A model generated the notes under the pieces. The model ran no database searches and was not told where the DNA came from. It worked only from the letters and a program-made list of their open reading frames with translations. A program made the position numbers and the translations under genes. Shown here piece by piece: positions 1 to 9,200 of a stretch of 64,000 bases of DNA. Location of the stretch: NCBI RefSeq assembly GCF_946151055.1, contig NZ_CAMGYZ010000005.1:62001-126000 (forward strand), in the 5' to 3' direction. The first letter of the stretch is position 1; the number at the start of each line of letters is the position of its first letter. The stretch is from Bacillus sp. Marseille-Q3570. Its GTDB lineage: Bacteria > Bacillota > Bacilli > Bacillales > Fictibacillaceae.

Positions 1-2
1 TC

Positions 3-161
3 GTACCATTTATCGCTATCGCATTAATGGTTGTTGCTAATGACAGAAATATTATGGGGGAGTTGAAAAACACTCCATTAAAAAATGTGATTGCAGTATT
101 AGGAGTCATCGTATTAGTAATGCTTGCCATCAACAATATCTATAATATCTTTATCGCTTAA
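3..161 (+). CDS. C-terminal end of an Nramp-type divalent metal transporter (partial)
   Basis: The open frame enters from the left edge and stops at 159-161, giving 52 C-terminal residues. They contain two hydrophobic stretches separated by a loop with the string NDRNIMGELKN, then VIAVLGVIVLVMLAINNIY and a short tail. The loop and final helix resemble the last helices of Nramp (MntH-like) Mn2+/Fe2+ symporters, where a 'D(R/K)xLMGxLxN' loop precedes the last helix. The rest of the gene lies outside the window, so the family call rests on this short tail. The next gene starts 32 bp downstream on the same strand, so they could be co-transcribed. Confidence 0.55.
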   Translation, partial: VPFIAIALMVVANDRNIMGELKNTPLKNVIAVLGVIVLVMLAINNIYNIFIA

Positions 162-193
162 ATGAAAATTTACTTAAAAGAGGAGTAGATGGT

Positions 194-1210
194 ATGAGAA
201 CAGTAGAAGAGTTAGAAAATAAGATGACGGAACCTTCTGAAAAATTGATTAGTGATTTAATGAAAATTGATGGTGATATTATGATTCTAGGAGTTGGAGG
301 GAAGATGGGTCCAACTCTGGCAAGATTGGCAAAAAGAGCGATTGATGAAGCGGGTCTTCAGAAGAAGATTATCGGCGTTTCACGTTTTTCCGATGGGACA
401 CTTCAAAAGAGACTCGAAGATTACGGGGTTCAAACCATTGCGGCAGATTTATTAGACGATGAGCAGGTCCAGAACCTTCCTCATGCGGATAACATCATTT
501 ATATGGCTGGGAATAAATTCGGGACGACTGGAAACGAACATTTCACATGGGCGATGAATGCTTATCTGCCTGGAAGAGTTGCTGAACGTTTTAAAGATTC
601 CAGGATTGTTTCTTTTTCTACCGGAAATGTGTATCCGCTTACATCTGTTTTGCGGGGAGGTACTTCTGAAGATCAACCAACTGCTCCTGTTGGAGAATAT
701 GCTCAATCCTGTCTTGGTAGGGAACGCATCTTCACCTATTTTTCTCAGAAATACAATATTCCTATGGTACATTTTCGCTTGAATTATGCAATTGATTTAC
801 GGTATGGGGTACTGGTGGATATAGCTAATTCTATTAAAAATCAGCAACCGATTGATTTATCCTTGGGACATGTAAATGTGATTTGGCAAGGGGATGCCAA
901 TGAAATGGCATTACGCTCCCTGCTTACTTGTGACACTCCTCCCACCATATTGAATGTGACGGGGCCTGAAACCCTTTCGATTCGTTGGTTAGCTGAACGG
1001 TTAGGCGAACAGATGGGCATAACACCCATTTTTGATAACGAGGAAAAAGAAACAGCTCTATTAAGTAATGCTTCAAAAGCTCACAAGCTATTTGGTTATC
1101 CATCAGTATCAGTCAGAGAGATGATTGAATGGACTGGCGACTGGTTGATGAATGAGGGAGAAACAATTAATAAACCGACCCACTTTCAAGAACGAAAGGG
1201 TGCATTTTAA
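194..1210 (+). CDS. NAD-dependent epimerase/dehydratase family protein
   Basis: A 338-residue cytoplasmic protein of the extended short-chain dehydrogenase (Rossmann) type. A glycine-rich nucleotide motif, MILGVGGKMGPTLARLAKRA, lies near residues 30-50. A 'VSFSTGNVYP' segment and a following Y-x-x-S-x-x-x-R sequence sit where the catalytic Ser and Tyr of the family are expected, although the usual YxxxK lysine is not obvious. The start is supported by AGAGGAG at 179-185, 8 nt upstream. The stop overlaps the next ATG (TAATG at 1208-1212), so translation is coupled to the DHDPS-like gene, which suggests successive steps of one sugar or sugar-acid pathway. The substrate is not known. Confidence 0.8.
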   Translation: MRTVEELENKMTEPSEKLISDLMKIDGDIMILGVGGKMGPTLARLAKRAIDEAGLQKKIIGVSRFSDGTLQKRLEDYGVQTIAADLLDDEQVQNLPHADNIIYMAGNKFGTTGNEHFTWAMNAYLPGRVAERFKDSRIVSFSTGNVYPLTSVLRGGTSEDQPTAPVGEYAQSCLGRERIFTYFSQKYNIPMVHFRLNYAIDLRYGVLVDIANSIKNQQPIDLSLGHVNVIWQGDANEMALRSLLTCDTPPTILNVTGPETLSIRWLAERLGEQMGITPIFDNEEKETALLSNASKAHKLFGYPSVSVREMIEWTGDWLMNEGETINKPTHFQERKGAF

Positions 1211-2283
1211 TGCTGAAACCTGAATTGAAAAAAGCTCTTGATGAGGGTGTTGTCATTCCGGCTCATCCTCTTGCACTGACTGAAGACAGACAATTGGATG
1301 AAGAAAGGCAAAGGGTTTTGACGAAGTATTACATAGCATCTGGTGCAGGTGGAGTTGCGGTAGGGGTTCATACAACCCAGTTTGAAATCCGGGATAACGA
1401 GGTGGGTCTTTATGAACCAGTATTAAAACTAGCTGCAGAAGAAATCGACAATGCCAGGCTGGACCGTCCTTTCCTTAAAATAGCGGGGATATGCGGGCAA
1501 ACTGATCAAGCACTTGAGGAAGCAAAGCTAGCAAAATCGTTAGGGTATGATCTTGGGCTTGTCAGCAATGGAGGGTTGGGGGATTGGAGTGAAGAGGCAT
1601 TACTTGAACGTACTAGAAAAGTAAGTGAGGTCATACCAGTGTTCGGTTTTTACCTCCAGCCTTCTGTGGGCGGCAGAGTATTTTCGTATGAGTTTTGGCA
1701 GCAATATGCAGAAATCCCTGGTGTATTGGCTATTAAGATTGCTCCATTCAATCGATACCAAACGCTTGATGTTGTAAGAGCAGTTTGCCATTCAAGCCGC
1801 AGAGATGAAATTGCCCTCTATACGGGTAATGATGATAACATTGTTGCCGATCTACTTACGTCTTTTCGATTCAACATAGGTGGGGAGATCATTAAGAAAG
1901 ATATCGTCGGCGGATTACTAGGACACTGGGCGGTATGGACGAAAACAGCAGTAGAACTATTGGAAATGGTACAAGAAGGGAAAAAACAAAAACATCTTAC
2001 GGGTGATTTACTAGAATTAGGGTCTGAAATCACTGATGCAAATAGTGCATTCTTCGATTCGGCGCATCATTTTAAAGGATGTATTGCTGGAATTAACGAA
2101 GTATTAAGAAGGCAAGGTTTATTGAGGGGTAGGTGGTGTTTGGATCCAAAGGAAGACTTAAGTCATGGACAATCGGAAGAAATATCACGGATTTATAAAG
2201 ATTATCCGCATTTGAATGATGATCTTTTTATAAAAGAAAATTTGAACAATTGGATTACAAAAAGTAAGCAGGTCACTTCTTAG
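1210..2283 (+). CDS. Dihydrodipicolinate synthase (DapA)/N-acetylneuraminate lyase family aldolase
   Basis: A 357-residue TIM-barrel class I aldolase of the DapA/NanA family, longer than the usual ~290-300 residues because of a C-terminal extension. The expected Schiff-base lysine is K176 in AIKIAPFNRY, and the conserved tyrosine is probably Y148 in FGFYLQPSVGG. The family cleaves or forms 2-keto acids via pyruvate-type enamines; lysine biosynthesis is unlikely here because the gene is coupled to an epimerase and sits in a catabolic region. It starts inside the stop of the upstream gene (TAATG). The probable role is cleavage or dehydration of a 2-keto-3-deoxy sugar acid, but the substrate is inferred only from context. 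Confidence 0.8.
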   Translation: MLKPELKKALDEGVVIPAHPLALTEDRQLDEERQRVLTKYYIASGAGGVAVGVHTTQFEIRDNEVGLYEPVLKLAAEEIDNARLDRPFLKIAGICGQTDQALEEAKLAKSLGYDLGLVSNGGLGDWSEEALLERTRKVSEVIPVFGFYLQPSVGGRVFSYEFWQQYAEIPGVLAIKIAPFNRYQTLDVVRAVCHSSRRDEIALYTGNDDNIVADLLTSFRFNIGGEIIKKDIVGGLLGHWAVWTKTAVELLEMVQEGKKQKHLTGDLLELGSEITDANSAFFDSAHHFKGCIAGINEVLRRQGLLRGRWCLDPKEDLSHGQSEEISRIYKDYPHLNDDLFIKENLNNWITKSKQVTS

Positions 2284-2291
2284 GGAGAATA

Positions 2292-3632
2292 ATGATGAGT
2301 GATTGTATTCGGATAGGGATCATCGGGCCTTCGATGATTGTGGACCCTATCAAACAAGCGATCAAAGGATTTCCGAGTTTTACACCGATTTACAAGGTTT
2401 CAGACCAAATTGAAGATGCACCGGGTTTTGCGATGGAGCTGATGGATAAAGTTGATGTTCTGTTGTTTTCTGGTTACACGCCATACCAGTTGACGAGGGA
2501 AACGGTCAACATTACGATTCCTGCTCACTTTATTCCGTTGAAAGGCTCAAGTCTTTATCGGGCTCTTTACCAGGTGAAAAGCCAGAAAGCCAGTTTGCGG
2601 AGTCTTTCTGTAGATACCCTTTCGAGGGAAGAAGTCCTTATGGTTTGTGAATCTTTGGGTGAAACCATCGATCAGATAGAACTTTTTGAAGGAGAGGCGT
2701 ATAAACAAAAGGAACAGGCTGTAATGTTTCATGCAGACAACATGCTCAAAGGACAGTGTGATGCCGTATTAACAGGTGTAAAAGTAGTAAAGGAAGCCCT
2801 TTTGAATTTAGATGTGGAGTCAGTATGGGTGACGCCTACTGAAGAAGATATCATTGTGTCCCTTGAGCGTGCTTTATTATCAACTGAAAAAAGACGGGAA
2901 AAAGAATCTCAGCTCGTGTTCGGAATCATCCAAGTAGACCAGTTCGATCGATTGATTGAAAAAGAATCCTCTGAGCAAGACATTCAGCGTTTGAAATTGA
3001 ATCTGAACAGCAGGATATTGGATTATGTCGAATGTCTTGAGGGCTATTTGACAAGCCTGAATGGTAATGAATATCTTTTTATGACTACTCGGGGGATATT
3101 CGAAAGGGTCACGAAAGGATATAAGACGATTCCGCTTTTGAATGAAATCAAACGTGAGATGAAGTTATCATTAATGATGGGGATCGGCTTCGGACGCTCT
3201 GCGAATGAGGCGGGGACACATGCCAGACTTGCTTTGAAGCAGTGCAAGGATCATGGCAGTAATCAATGCTTTATTGTAAGAGAAGACCGGAGTGTGATCG
3301 GACCTGTAAAAATGGAACAGCCGATGGTCTATGAATTGGCTGTGACTGATCACCGTTTGTTGGAGAAAGCTGAAAAAGCTGGGATGACTGCAAATTATTT
3401 ATCCCGGCTTATCGCACAAATAGGCCGGAATGGAAGACTGACCTATACCGCTCAAGAAATATCCGGGATAATCGGTGTGACGATAAGGAGTACCCACCGT
3501 ATACTCCTTCAATGGCTGGATGCAGGTCTGATTGAAATAGTCGGGCAAGAAAAAATAACGACGAAAGGGAGACCTCGACAGATTTATCGTTTGTTTTTCA
3601 TTGAAGAATATATGTCTGCAAAAAACGAGTGA
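2292..3632 (+). CDS. Putative multidomain transcriptional regulator with C-terminal winged helix
   Basis: A 446-residue soluble protein. Residues 1-100 form an alpha/beta domain that opens with IRIGIIGPSMIVDPI. Residues ~205-345 resemble a degenerate nucleotide-cyclase/GGDEF or GTP-cyclohydrolase-III-like fold: 'FGIIQVDQFDRL' begins it and 'LMMGIGFGRSANEAGTHARLAL' sits where GGDEF/GCH III proteins have similar sequence, but no GGDEF motif is visible. Residues ~375-440 look like a winged helix (TAQEISGIIGVTIRSTHRIL). GGGAG lies 4 nt before the first ATG and 7 nt before a second ATG at 2295, so the true start may be 2295. It probably regulates the flanking catabolic genes. I do not recognise a named homologue. 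Confidence 0.6.
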   Translation: MMSDCIRIGIIGPSMIVDPIKQAIKGFPSFTPIYKVSDQIEDAPGFAMELMDKVDVLLFSGYTPYQLTRETVNITIPAHFIPLKGSSLYRALYQVKSQKASLRSLSVDTLSREEVLMVCESLGETIDQIELFEGEAYKQKEQAVMFHADNMLKGQCDAVLTGVKVVKEALLNLDVESVWVTPTEEDIIVSLERALLSTEKRREKESQLVFGIIQVDQFDRLIEKESSEQDIQRLKLNLNSRILDYVECLEGYLTSLNGNEYLFMTTRGIFERVTKGYKTIPLLNEIKREMKLSLMMGIGFGRSANEAGTHARLALKQCKDHGSNQCFIVREDRSVIGPVKMEQPMVYELAVTDHRLLEKAEKAGMTANYLSRLIAQIGRNGRLTYTAQEISGIIGVTIRSTHRILLQWLDAGLIEIVGQEKITTKGRPRQIYRLFFIEEYMSAKNE

Positions 3633-3703
3633 TATATTTCAAGAGTTAAAAGATGAATTTACAGAATATCAAAACACCTGTGATGAGGAGTGATCAATAC
3701 ACA

Positions 3704-4348
3704 ATGGAGGGAACAGCAGGGATATTCCACAAGGTTTCTGTATGGGTGATGAGAGCCATATATTTAAATTTTCTATGGATTTTGTTTACATTGACTGGTT
3801 TGATTTTGATTGGGATTGGACCTTCAACAATAGCTATGTTTGAAGTAATAAGGAAACTCTTTCGACAAACAGAAGGCGTTTCCATCTTCTCACTTTTTGT
3901 TTCTTCATTCAGAAAGAATCTCCTCAAAGGCAACATTTTTTTCTATTTCTATGCTTTATTGGCAGGGGTAATTTATATCAATTTTACGTATTTCAACAAT
4001 TTTAATGGATTCCTTTACGATATCATTTCCTCTATTTTCGTGGTATTTGCCTTCCTCCTCCTGTTGTCGGTCTGTTACATCGGACCCGTGTTTAGTCATT
4101 ATCAGGCTTCTTTCTTCGAATATATCAAGCTTTCATTCTTAATTCCATTCATCATCCCGTTGGAATCATTGTGGATTCTGGCAGGTCTGTTCAGTGTGTC
4201 CGTTTTGTTTGCTGTGTTGCCAGGATTACTCCCTTTTCTATTTGTCAGTCTGCCAGTTTTCATTATGAGTTATTTTGCTCAGCGCGGATTTGATCGGATA
4301 TCCCCTAATACAGCACTCAGGAAGCCAGCGGGTGAGAATAATGGATAA
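3704..4348 (+). CDS. DUF624 (YesL-like) membrane protein
   Basis: A ~214-residue integral membrane protein with about five hydrophobic segments. Its opening, GIFHKVSVWVMRAIYLNFLWILFTLTGLILIGIGPST (residues ~5-41, quoted in outline), is typical of YesL/DUF624, which in Bacillus sits beside YesM/YesN kinases and saccharide ABC importers. The molecular function of the family is not established. The frame is open from an ATG at 3653, but that ATG has no clear ribosome site. The ATG at 3704 has GAGGAGTGAT about 9 nt upstream and gives the usual family length (~210 residues). The 3' end overlaps the kinase start by 8 nt. Confidence 0.8.
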   Translation: MEGTAGIFHKVSVWVMRAIYLNFLWILFTLTGLILIGIGPSTIAMFEVIRKLFRQTEGVSIFSLFVSSFRKNLLKGNIFFYFYALLAGVIYINFTYFNNFNGFLYDIISSIFVVFAFLLLLSVCYIGPVFSHYQASFFEYIKLSFLIPFIIPLESLWILAGLFSVSVLFAVLPGLLPFLFVSLPVFIMSYFAQRGFDRISPNTALRKPAGENNG

Positions 4349-6140
4349 GCTTCGTAACAAGTCCATCAAAACGAAATTGATCTTATTAATCATTTTTTTT
4401 CTATTAGTTCCTTTCTTAATCTTCAGTTACATATGGTACCAGCAGTCCACAAGGATAATCGAACAAAATGCGATTGATTATAGTAAAGAATTAGTTGAAC
4501 AGCAGAACCGTTATTTGGACTCTTACTTTTTGAACTTGGAACGTGCCACACTCCCTCTTGTCAATCATCCCTTAATTCAAGATTTTTTAAAAATTGAACC
4601 AGAAGATCAGTTCAATTATTTTTTGGTTTCGCAACAAATTGAGAGGGAGGTCCTTCCAGAATTGCTAGGGAGGGGAGATATTTCTTCTTTTCAAATCATC
4701 ACAGAAAACCGGGCATCCCTTTCTATTGAAACTTTGGAGAAATTCATAGACTATCAAAACCACGATGGGGCTGAGATACTTGGATTCAACTTACGAGGCA
4801 TGGATGATAAATATAATCTTAGGGCCCCTACGATCCAATTGACCCGTCCGTTCTTAGATACCGATTCCTATGAAAATAAAGGTATGATGCTCATTGACCT
4901 GAAGATCAATCATCTGAAGCAGATTGCAGACAAGACGCGCCTTGGGGAAACTGGGTTCATCTGGATTTCGGATCAAAGTGGCCAAGTCCTTTATCATCCC
5001 GAGACTGAAAAAATTGGGAAAGACATGGAAGCTGAATACTTCAAAGAAATAGAAGCTCCACAAATGGGTTCTTTCATCAAAGAGATTGAGGGTCAGAAGA
5101 AGTTGGTGACATTTCATCAATCTTCTGTGACCAATCTGATGATTCTATCAGAAGTTCCATTAAATGAGGTTATCGGAGGATTGATCACACTTAAGAAAAT
5201 GACGATGACCATCGGTTTAATTCTTATTCTTACAGTCCTTTTATTAATTGGCGGTTTTTCTTATTCACTGACTAGATCACTTACCGATTTACAAGGGCTG
5301 ATGGAAGAGACAGAAAAAGGGAATTTGAAAGTGAGGGCAAGGGATAATCGAAACGATGAAGTAGGTAAAGTCAACCGAAGCTTTAATAACATGGCTGATG
5401 AACTGCAAAGATTAATTGAAGTGGTCCATCAATCTGAACTACGGAAGAAAGAAATGGAAATCAAGCAACGTGATTCTATGTTGAAAGCTATGCAATCCCA
5501 AATAAACCCCCATTTTTTATATAACACGTTAGAACTGATTAATTCCCATGCGATTATCGAGGAAAATGGAACCATCAGCCGGATTGCATACTCATTAGCT
5601 GATATGTTTCGGTATAATTCCAATCAAGATCAATTTGTTACTTTGGAAGAGGAAATGGAACACGTAAACGCCTATTTAGACATACAGAAAGAACGTTATA
5701 CCAACTTAAAAGTAATACATGATTTCAACAATAATGAACTTAAGGCTGTGGATGGTATTCGTCTCATTCTCCAGCCCATCATTGAAAATGTATTCGAACA
5801 TGGCTATGAAAAATCGGGCCAGGAACCGTCAATCATCCATATCAAAGGAAGGTATTGCTCTAAGGGCTATGCAATTGACATTACCGATCACGGAAACGGA
5901 ATGTCTGAGGAAGTGAAAGAGAAATATCAAAATGCGTTTGAATCAACAAATGAGGAACTAGGCAGCATCTCAAGTCCGAAAAATCAAATAAACAGAATCG
6001 GGTTATGGAATGTACATTCTAGATTACGATTAACTTTCGGAGATAATTACGGGCTGCAGATTGTAAAATCAGATCCTAGTGGTACAACGATTCGAATGGT
6101 GCTACCGAAAAAGGGGGAGGCAAAATGTTTCGTGTCATGA
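4341..6140 (+). CDS. YesM-type sensor histidine kinase
   Basis: A 599-residue membrane sensor kinase. The order is: first TM segment (~residues 12-34); extracytoplasmic sensor domain of ~260 residues, dCache-like by length and by the motif 'GETGFIWISDQSGQVLYHP'; second TM segment (~295-320); HAMP linker; His_kinase domain with phospho-acceptor H391 in SQINPHFLYN; and an HATPase domain with N-box (IIENVFEHGYE) and G-box (DHGNGM). It would detect an extracellular or newly imported sugar signal and phosphorylate the response regulator that follows. The ATG at 4341 overlaps the DUF624 stop; an in-frame ATG at 4275 lies deep inside the previous gene and was not used. Its 3' end overlaps the regulator by 16 nt. 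Confidence 0.9.
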   Translation: MDKLRNKSIKTKLILLIIFFLLVPFLIFSYIWYQQSTRIIEQNAIDYSKELVEQQNRYLDSYFLNLERATLPLVNHPLIQDFLKIEPEDQFNYFLVSQQIEREVLPELLGRGDISSFQIITENRASLSIETLEKFIDYQNHDGAEILGFNLRGMDDKYNLRAPTIQLTRPFLDTDSYENKGMMLIDLKINHLKQIADKTRLGETGFIWISDQSGQVLYHPETEKIGKDMEAEYFKEIEAPQMGSFIKEIEGQKKLVTFHQSSVTNLMILSEVPLNEVIGGLITLKKMTMTIGLILILTVLLLIGGFSYSLTRSLTDLQGLMEETEKGNLKVRARDNRNDEVGKVNRSFNNMADELQRLIEVVHQSELRKKEMEIKQRDSMLKAMQSQINPHFLYNTLELINSHAIIEENGTISRIAYSLADMFRYNSNQDQFVTLEEEMEHVNAYLDIQKERYTNLKVIHDFNNNELKAVDGIRLILQPIIENVFEHGYEKSGQEPSIIHIKGRYCSKGYAIDITDHGNGMSEEVKEKYQNAFESTNEELGSISSPKNQINRIGLWNVHSRLRLTFGDNYGLQIVKSDPSGTTIRMVLPKKGEAKCFVS

Positions 6141-7183
6141 TTGTGGATGATGAACCAGTCATAAAAAAGAGTGTAAATAAATTGATCTCTATGGAACATG
6201 CGAACTTCAAGGTGGATGATTATGCCAACAATGGCCTCGAAGCCTTCAAGAAAGTCCAGAAGAATGCACCCGACCTGATCATAACGGATGTAAGGATGCC
6301 TCGAATGGATGGTATCGAGCTGATCCAAAAAATAGGTGAGATTACAAAGAATATCAAAGTAGTCGTTATCTCTGGATACGATGAATTCGAATATGTTCAG
6401 AAAGCCTTGAGGCATGGGGCAGTAGATTATGTACTAAAGCCGATCAAACCAAAAACGTTTCACGAAGTGATGAAAAAAGTAGAGGAACAACTCTATCAAA
6501 ATAATCTCTTGAAACCGGAAACTAGGGATTGGCTTTGGAAACAGAAGAATTTAGCCGATCAATTGATTGAGGCGATATGGAATATCAATTCAAGTCAATG
6601 TAATCAGTTGATTGAATTATGTTCGAACTCAATTGAAAAGAAAGCTTTGGATTCATATACGACCAATCAGTTTTATCTGGATTTATATCGATACCTGTAT
6701 AAAGAAATACTCCTGAGGCTTGATAAAGAATATGAAGAGCTATCAGATGTACCTATCAATCTTCTGGATACTTCAGATAAGGCATATGGAACGGTCAAGA
6801 GTCTAATTACAGATTTATGCAACGAAGTCCAAAAGAGCCGGAATTGGAACAGTTACTCCAAGGTTCAATTGGCCCTCCATTATATTAATGAAAATTATAA
6901 AAGTACGGACCTTACCTTACAAGCTGTGGCTGATGAAGTGGGGATCTCCCAAACCTATTTCAGTAGACAGTTCAAAGAAGAACTGGGGATAAGCTTTATC
7001 CATTATGTAACAAAAATGAGAATGGAGGAAGCTCAAATATTACTGAGAAACGTGACCTTGAAAACGTATGAGGTTGCGGATTTAGTAGGTTACATCGATT
7101 ATCCTCATTTCACCAAAACATTCAAGAAGTATACCGGTATGTCCCCAAAGGATTTTCGAAAAGGCTTGAAAATTATGAATTGA
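6125..7183 (+). CDS. YesN-type response regulator with AraC DNA-binding domain
   Basis: A 352-residue protein. The N-terminal receiver (residues 1-~120) begins FRVMIVDDEP and has the phosphorylated aspartate at D55 (TDVRMPRMDG), with the conserved KP at 'LKPIKP'. A linker of ~130 residues leads to an AraC/XylS double helix-turn-helix at ~255-350 ('SQTYFSRQFKEELG', then 'YPHFTKTFKKYTGMSPKDFR'). It is the cognate partner of the kinase encoded just upstream, overlapping it by 16 nt. It probably activates the ABC importer genes that follow at 7295 and perhaps the degradation operon beyond. A ribosome site GGGGGAGG lies just upstream of the ATG. Confidence 0.92.
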   Translation: MFRVMIVDDEPVIKKSVNKLISMEHANFKVDDYANNGLEAFKKVQKNAPDLIITDVRMPRMDGIELIQKIGEITKNIKVVVISGYDEFEYVQKALRHGAVDYVLKPIKPKTFHEVMKKVEEQLYQNNLLKPETRDWLWKQKNLADQLIEAIWNINSSQCNQLIELCSNSIEKKALDSYTTNQFYLDLYRYLYKEILLRLDKEYEELSDVPINLLDTSDKAYGTVKSLITDLCNEVQKSRNWNSYSKVQLALHYINENYKSTDLTLQAVADEVGISQTYFSRQFKEELGISFIHYVTKMRMEEAQILLRNVTLKTYEVADLVGYIDYPHFTKTFKKYTGMSPKDFRKGLKIMN

Positions 7184-7245
7184 TAAGGATTGATAATAAA
7201 AGACAGAAAATTTCAAAAAAACACAATATTTAATAATAAATCACA

Positions 7246-7275
7246 TGGACCCTTACTTCAGGGTCCTATATAGTT
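7246..7275 (+). terminator. Hairpin between response regulator and importer genes (possible attenuator)
   Basis: GGACCC at 7247-7252 pairs with GGGTCC at 7261-7266 around an 8-nt loop. Only a weak U-run follows, so a partial terminator or the edge of a separate transcription unit for the importer is as likely as a full stop. It lies in the 111-bp gap between the regulator gene and the first permease gene. Confidence 0.35.
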
Positions 7276-7294
7276 TAGGTAGACAAAGGAGGGA

Positions 7295-8287
7295 TTGGCA
7301 ATATTACCAGAAAGAGAACCTAAACCAATAATAGAGACTAAGTCAGTTTCCCCAAAGCCTGAAAAGCAAAATATGATATTTACTAAAATGAAAAATAGTT
7401 ATCTGATAAAGAATTGGCAAATCTACTCTATGATTCTGCCGGGATTGTTATATTTTTTAGTATTCAAATATATTCCCTTGGGCGGAATTGTAATCGCATT
7501 CCAAGATTATAGCGTCTATGGTGGTATTTTTGAAAGTCCTTGGGTTGGTCTAAAGCACTTTCAAAATTTATTCGAATATCCGGAGTTTTACACTATTCTA
7601 AAAAACACACTATTGATCAGTTTATACCAGCTGATCTTCGGTTTTCCAGCTCCTATAATATTAGCCTTGTTTTTGAATGAAGTAAGGAAGATGTTTTTTA
7701 AAAGAACTGTCCAAACTGTTTTATATCTTCCTCATTTTTTATCATGGGTCATCGTTGGAGGGTTGGTGATCAGTTTCTTATCTCCTTCAACAGGCATAGT
7801 CAATGAGATTGTAAGGTGGTTTGGTGGAGAACCGATCTTTTTCATCCAAGAACCCGAATATTTCAGAAGCATTATTGTGAGCTCAGGAATTTGGAAGGAA
7901 GTAGGGTGGGGAACGATTATCTACCTGGCAGCGATGGCTGGTATCAATCCAGAATTATATGAAGCCGCAGAAGTCGATGGAGCAGGTAAATTTCGTCAAG
8001 CCATAAGCATCACGATACCTTGTATATTACCAACGATCATGGTTCTTCTATTATTAAGAATCGGTAATATTTTGGACCTGGGTTTTGAACAAATCTATAT
8101 GCTGCTAAATCCGCTGGTTCGTGAGACCGGAGAAGTGTTTGATACTTATATCTACCGTGCTGGTCTATTAGGTGGACAATACAGTTATACTACAGCGATT
8201 GGATTGTTCAAATCAATTGTCGGTTTCATCTTACTAGTAGGAGCAAATAAGTTAAGTAAAAAAATGACTGGAAATTCAATCTATTAG
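7295..8287 (+). CDS. ABC transporter permease, LplB type
   Basis: A 330-residue inner-membrane permease of the carbohydrate ABC importer family CUT1 (LplB/YtcP subgroup), with about six TM segments after a ~45-residue hydrophilic N-terminus. The EAA loop that contacts the ATPase is visible as 'YEAAEVDGAGKFRQAISITIP' near residues 228-248. The start is doubtful: TTG at 7295 follows AAAGGAGGG (7285-7293) by a single base, which is unusually close, and the next in-frame ATG is at 7373. It forms an importer with the next two genes. No ATPase gene is present; such importers commonly share MsmX-type ATPases encoded elsewhere. Confidence 0.88.
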   Translation: MAILPEREPKPIIETKSVSPKPEKQNMIFTKMKNSYLIKNWQIYSMILPGLLYFLVFKYIPLGGIVIAFQDYSVYGGIFESPWVGLKHFQNLFEYPEFYTILKNTLLISLYQLIFGFPAPIILALFLNEVRKMFFKRTVQTVLYLPHFLSWVIVGGLVISFLSPSTGIVNEIVRWFGGEPIFFIQEPEYFRSIIVSSGIWKEVGWGTIIYLAAMAGINPELYEAAEVDGAGKFRQAISITIPCILPTIMVLLLLRIGNILDLGFEQIYMLLNPLVRETGEVFDTYIYRAGLLGGQYSYTTAIGLFKSIVGFILLVGANKLSKKMTGNSIY

Positions 8288-8304
8288 AGGGAGGGGCAAC
8301 AATT

Positions 8305-9174
8305 TTGATTAAACAATCACCAAGTCAGAAAGCCTTTAGTAAATTCAATATCATATTTCTTACCATATTAAGTATATCGATGTTGCTTCCTTTTCTACAT
8401 ATCATCGCAGGATCATTCAGTTCGGGAAGTGCAATCATGCAGGGTCTTGTGACCGTTTGGCCAGTGGATTTTACGCTTGATAATTACAAAGCTGTACTGT
8501 TGGATAAAGCTATATGGAAATCCTTTGGCGTTACTGTGTATATCACGGTATTAGGTACACTGTTGAATTTGATTTTCACGTCCTTGATGGCATATGGTCT
8601 TTCAAAACAAGGATTAAAAGGACGCAAATTCCTGATAATCCTCATTCTGTTCACCATGATTTTTCAAGCACCTTTAATACCTTCTTATTTAGTAGTCAAG
8701 TACCTGGGAATGCTGGATACGTTATGGTCATTAATGATTCCTGGACTGATCAGTGCGTTTAATTTGATCATCATGATTTCCTTTTTCCAAAACATTCCTA
8801 AAGACTTGCTTGAATCTGCGAAAGTGGATGGGTGTAACGAATATCGTACACTCTGGAGTATCGTTCTACCTTTATCACTTCCATCGTTGAGTACAATCGG
8901 ACTCTTCTATGCGGTTGGGCACTGGAATGGATATTTTGCAGCCTTAATGTACATTAGGGATCAATCCCTATTTCCATTACAAGTGAAATTAAGACAGTTG
9001 ATTGTAGAGAATGATGCACAACAGATGATCCAAGCGGCATCTATGACACTTCAGTCTATAGAAGGAATAAAAATGGCTTCAATTATGGTAGCTACTTTAC
9101 CAATTTTGTTGGTTTATCCTTTTATTCAAAAGCATTTTCTTAAAGGCTCTATGCTGGGATCGATAAAAGGGTAG
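8305..9174 (+). CDS. ABC transporter permease, LplC type
   Basis: A 289-residue CUT1-family permease with about six TM segments, starting at TTG 8305 behind the purine-rich site GAGGGAGGGG. The EAA loop reads 'LESAKVDGCNEYRTLWSIVLP' near residues 170-190. It pairs with the LplB-type permease encoded 17 bp upstream to make the membrane channel, and the substrate-binding lipoprotein gene follows 26 bp downstream. The likely cargo is an oligosaccharide, given the intracellular glycosidase and lyase-like genes that follow. The exact sugar is not visible from sequence. Confidence 0.88.
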   Translation: MIKQSPSQKAFSKFNIIFLTILSISMLLPFLHIIAGSFSSGSAIMQGLVTVWPVDFTLDNYKAVLLDKAIWKSFGVTVYITVLGTLLNLIFTSLMAYGLSKQGLKGRKFLIILILFTMIFQAPLIPSYLVVKYLGMLDTLWSLMIPGLISAFNLIIMISFFQNIPKDLLESAKVDGCNEYRTLWSIVLPLSLPSLSTIGLFYAVGHWNGYFAALMYIRDQSLFPLQVKLRQLIVENDAQQMIQAASMTLQSIEGIKMASIMVATLPILLVYPFIQKHFLKGSMLGSIKG

Positions 9175-9200
9175 AAATAATAATAAAGGGGAGGAAACAC

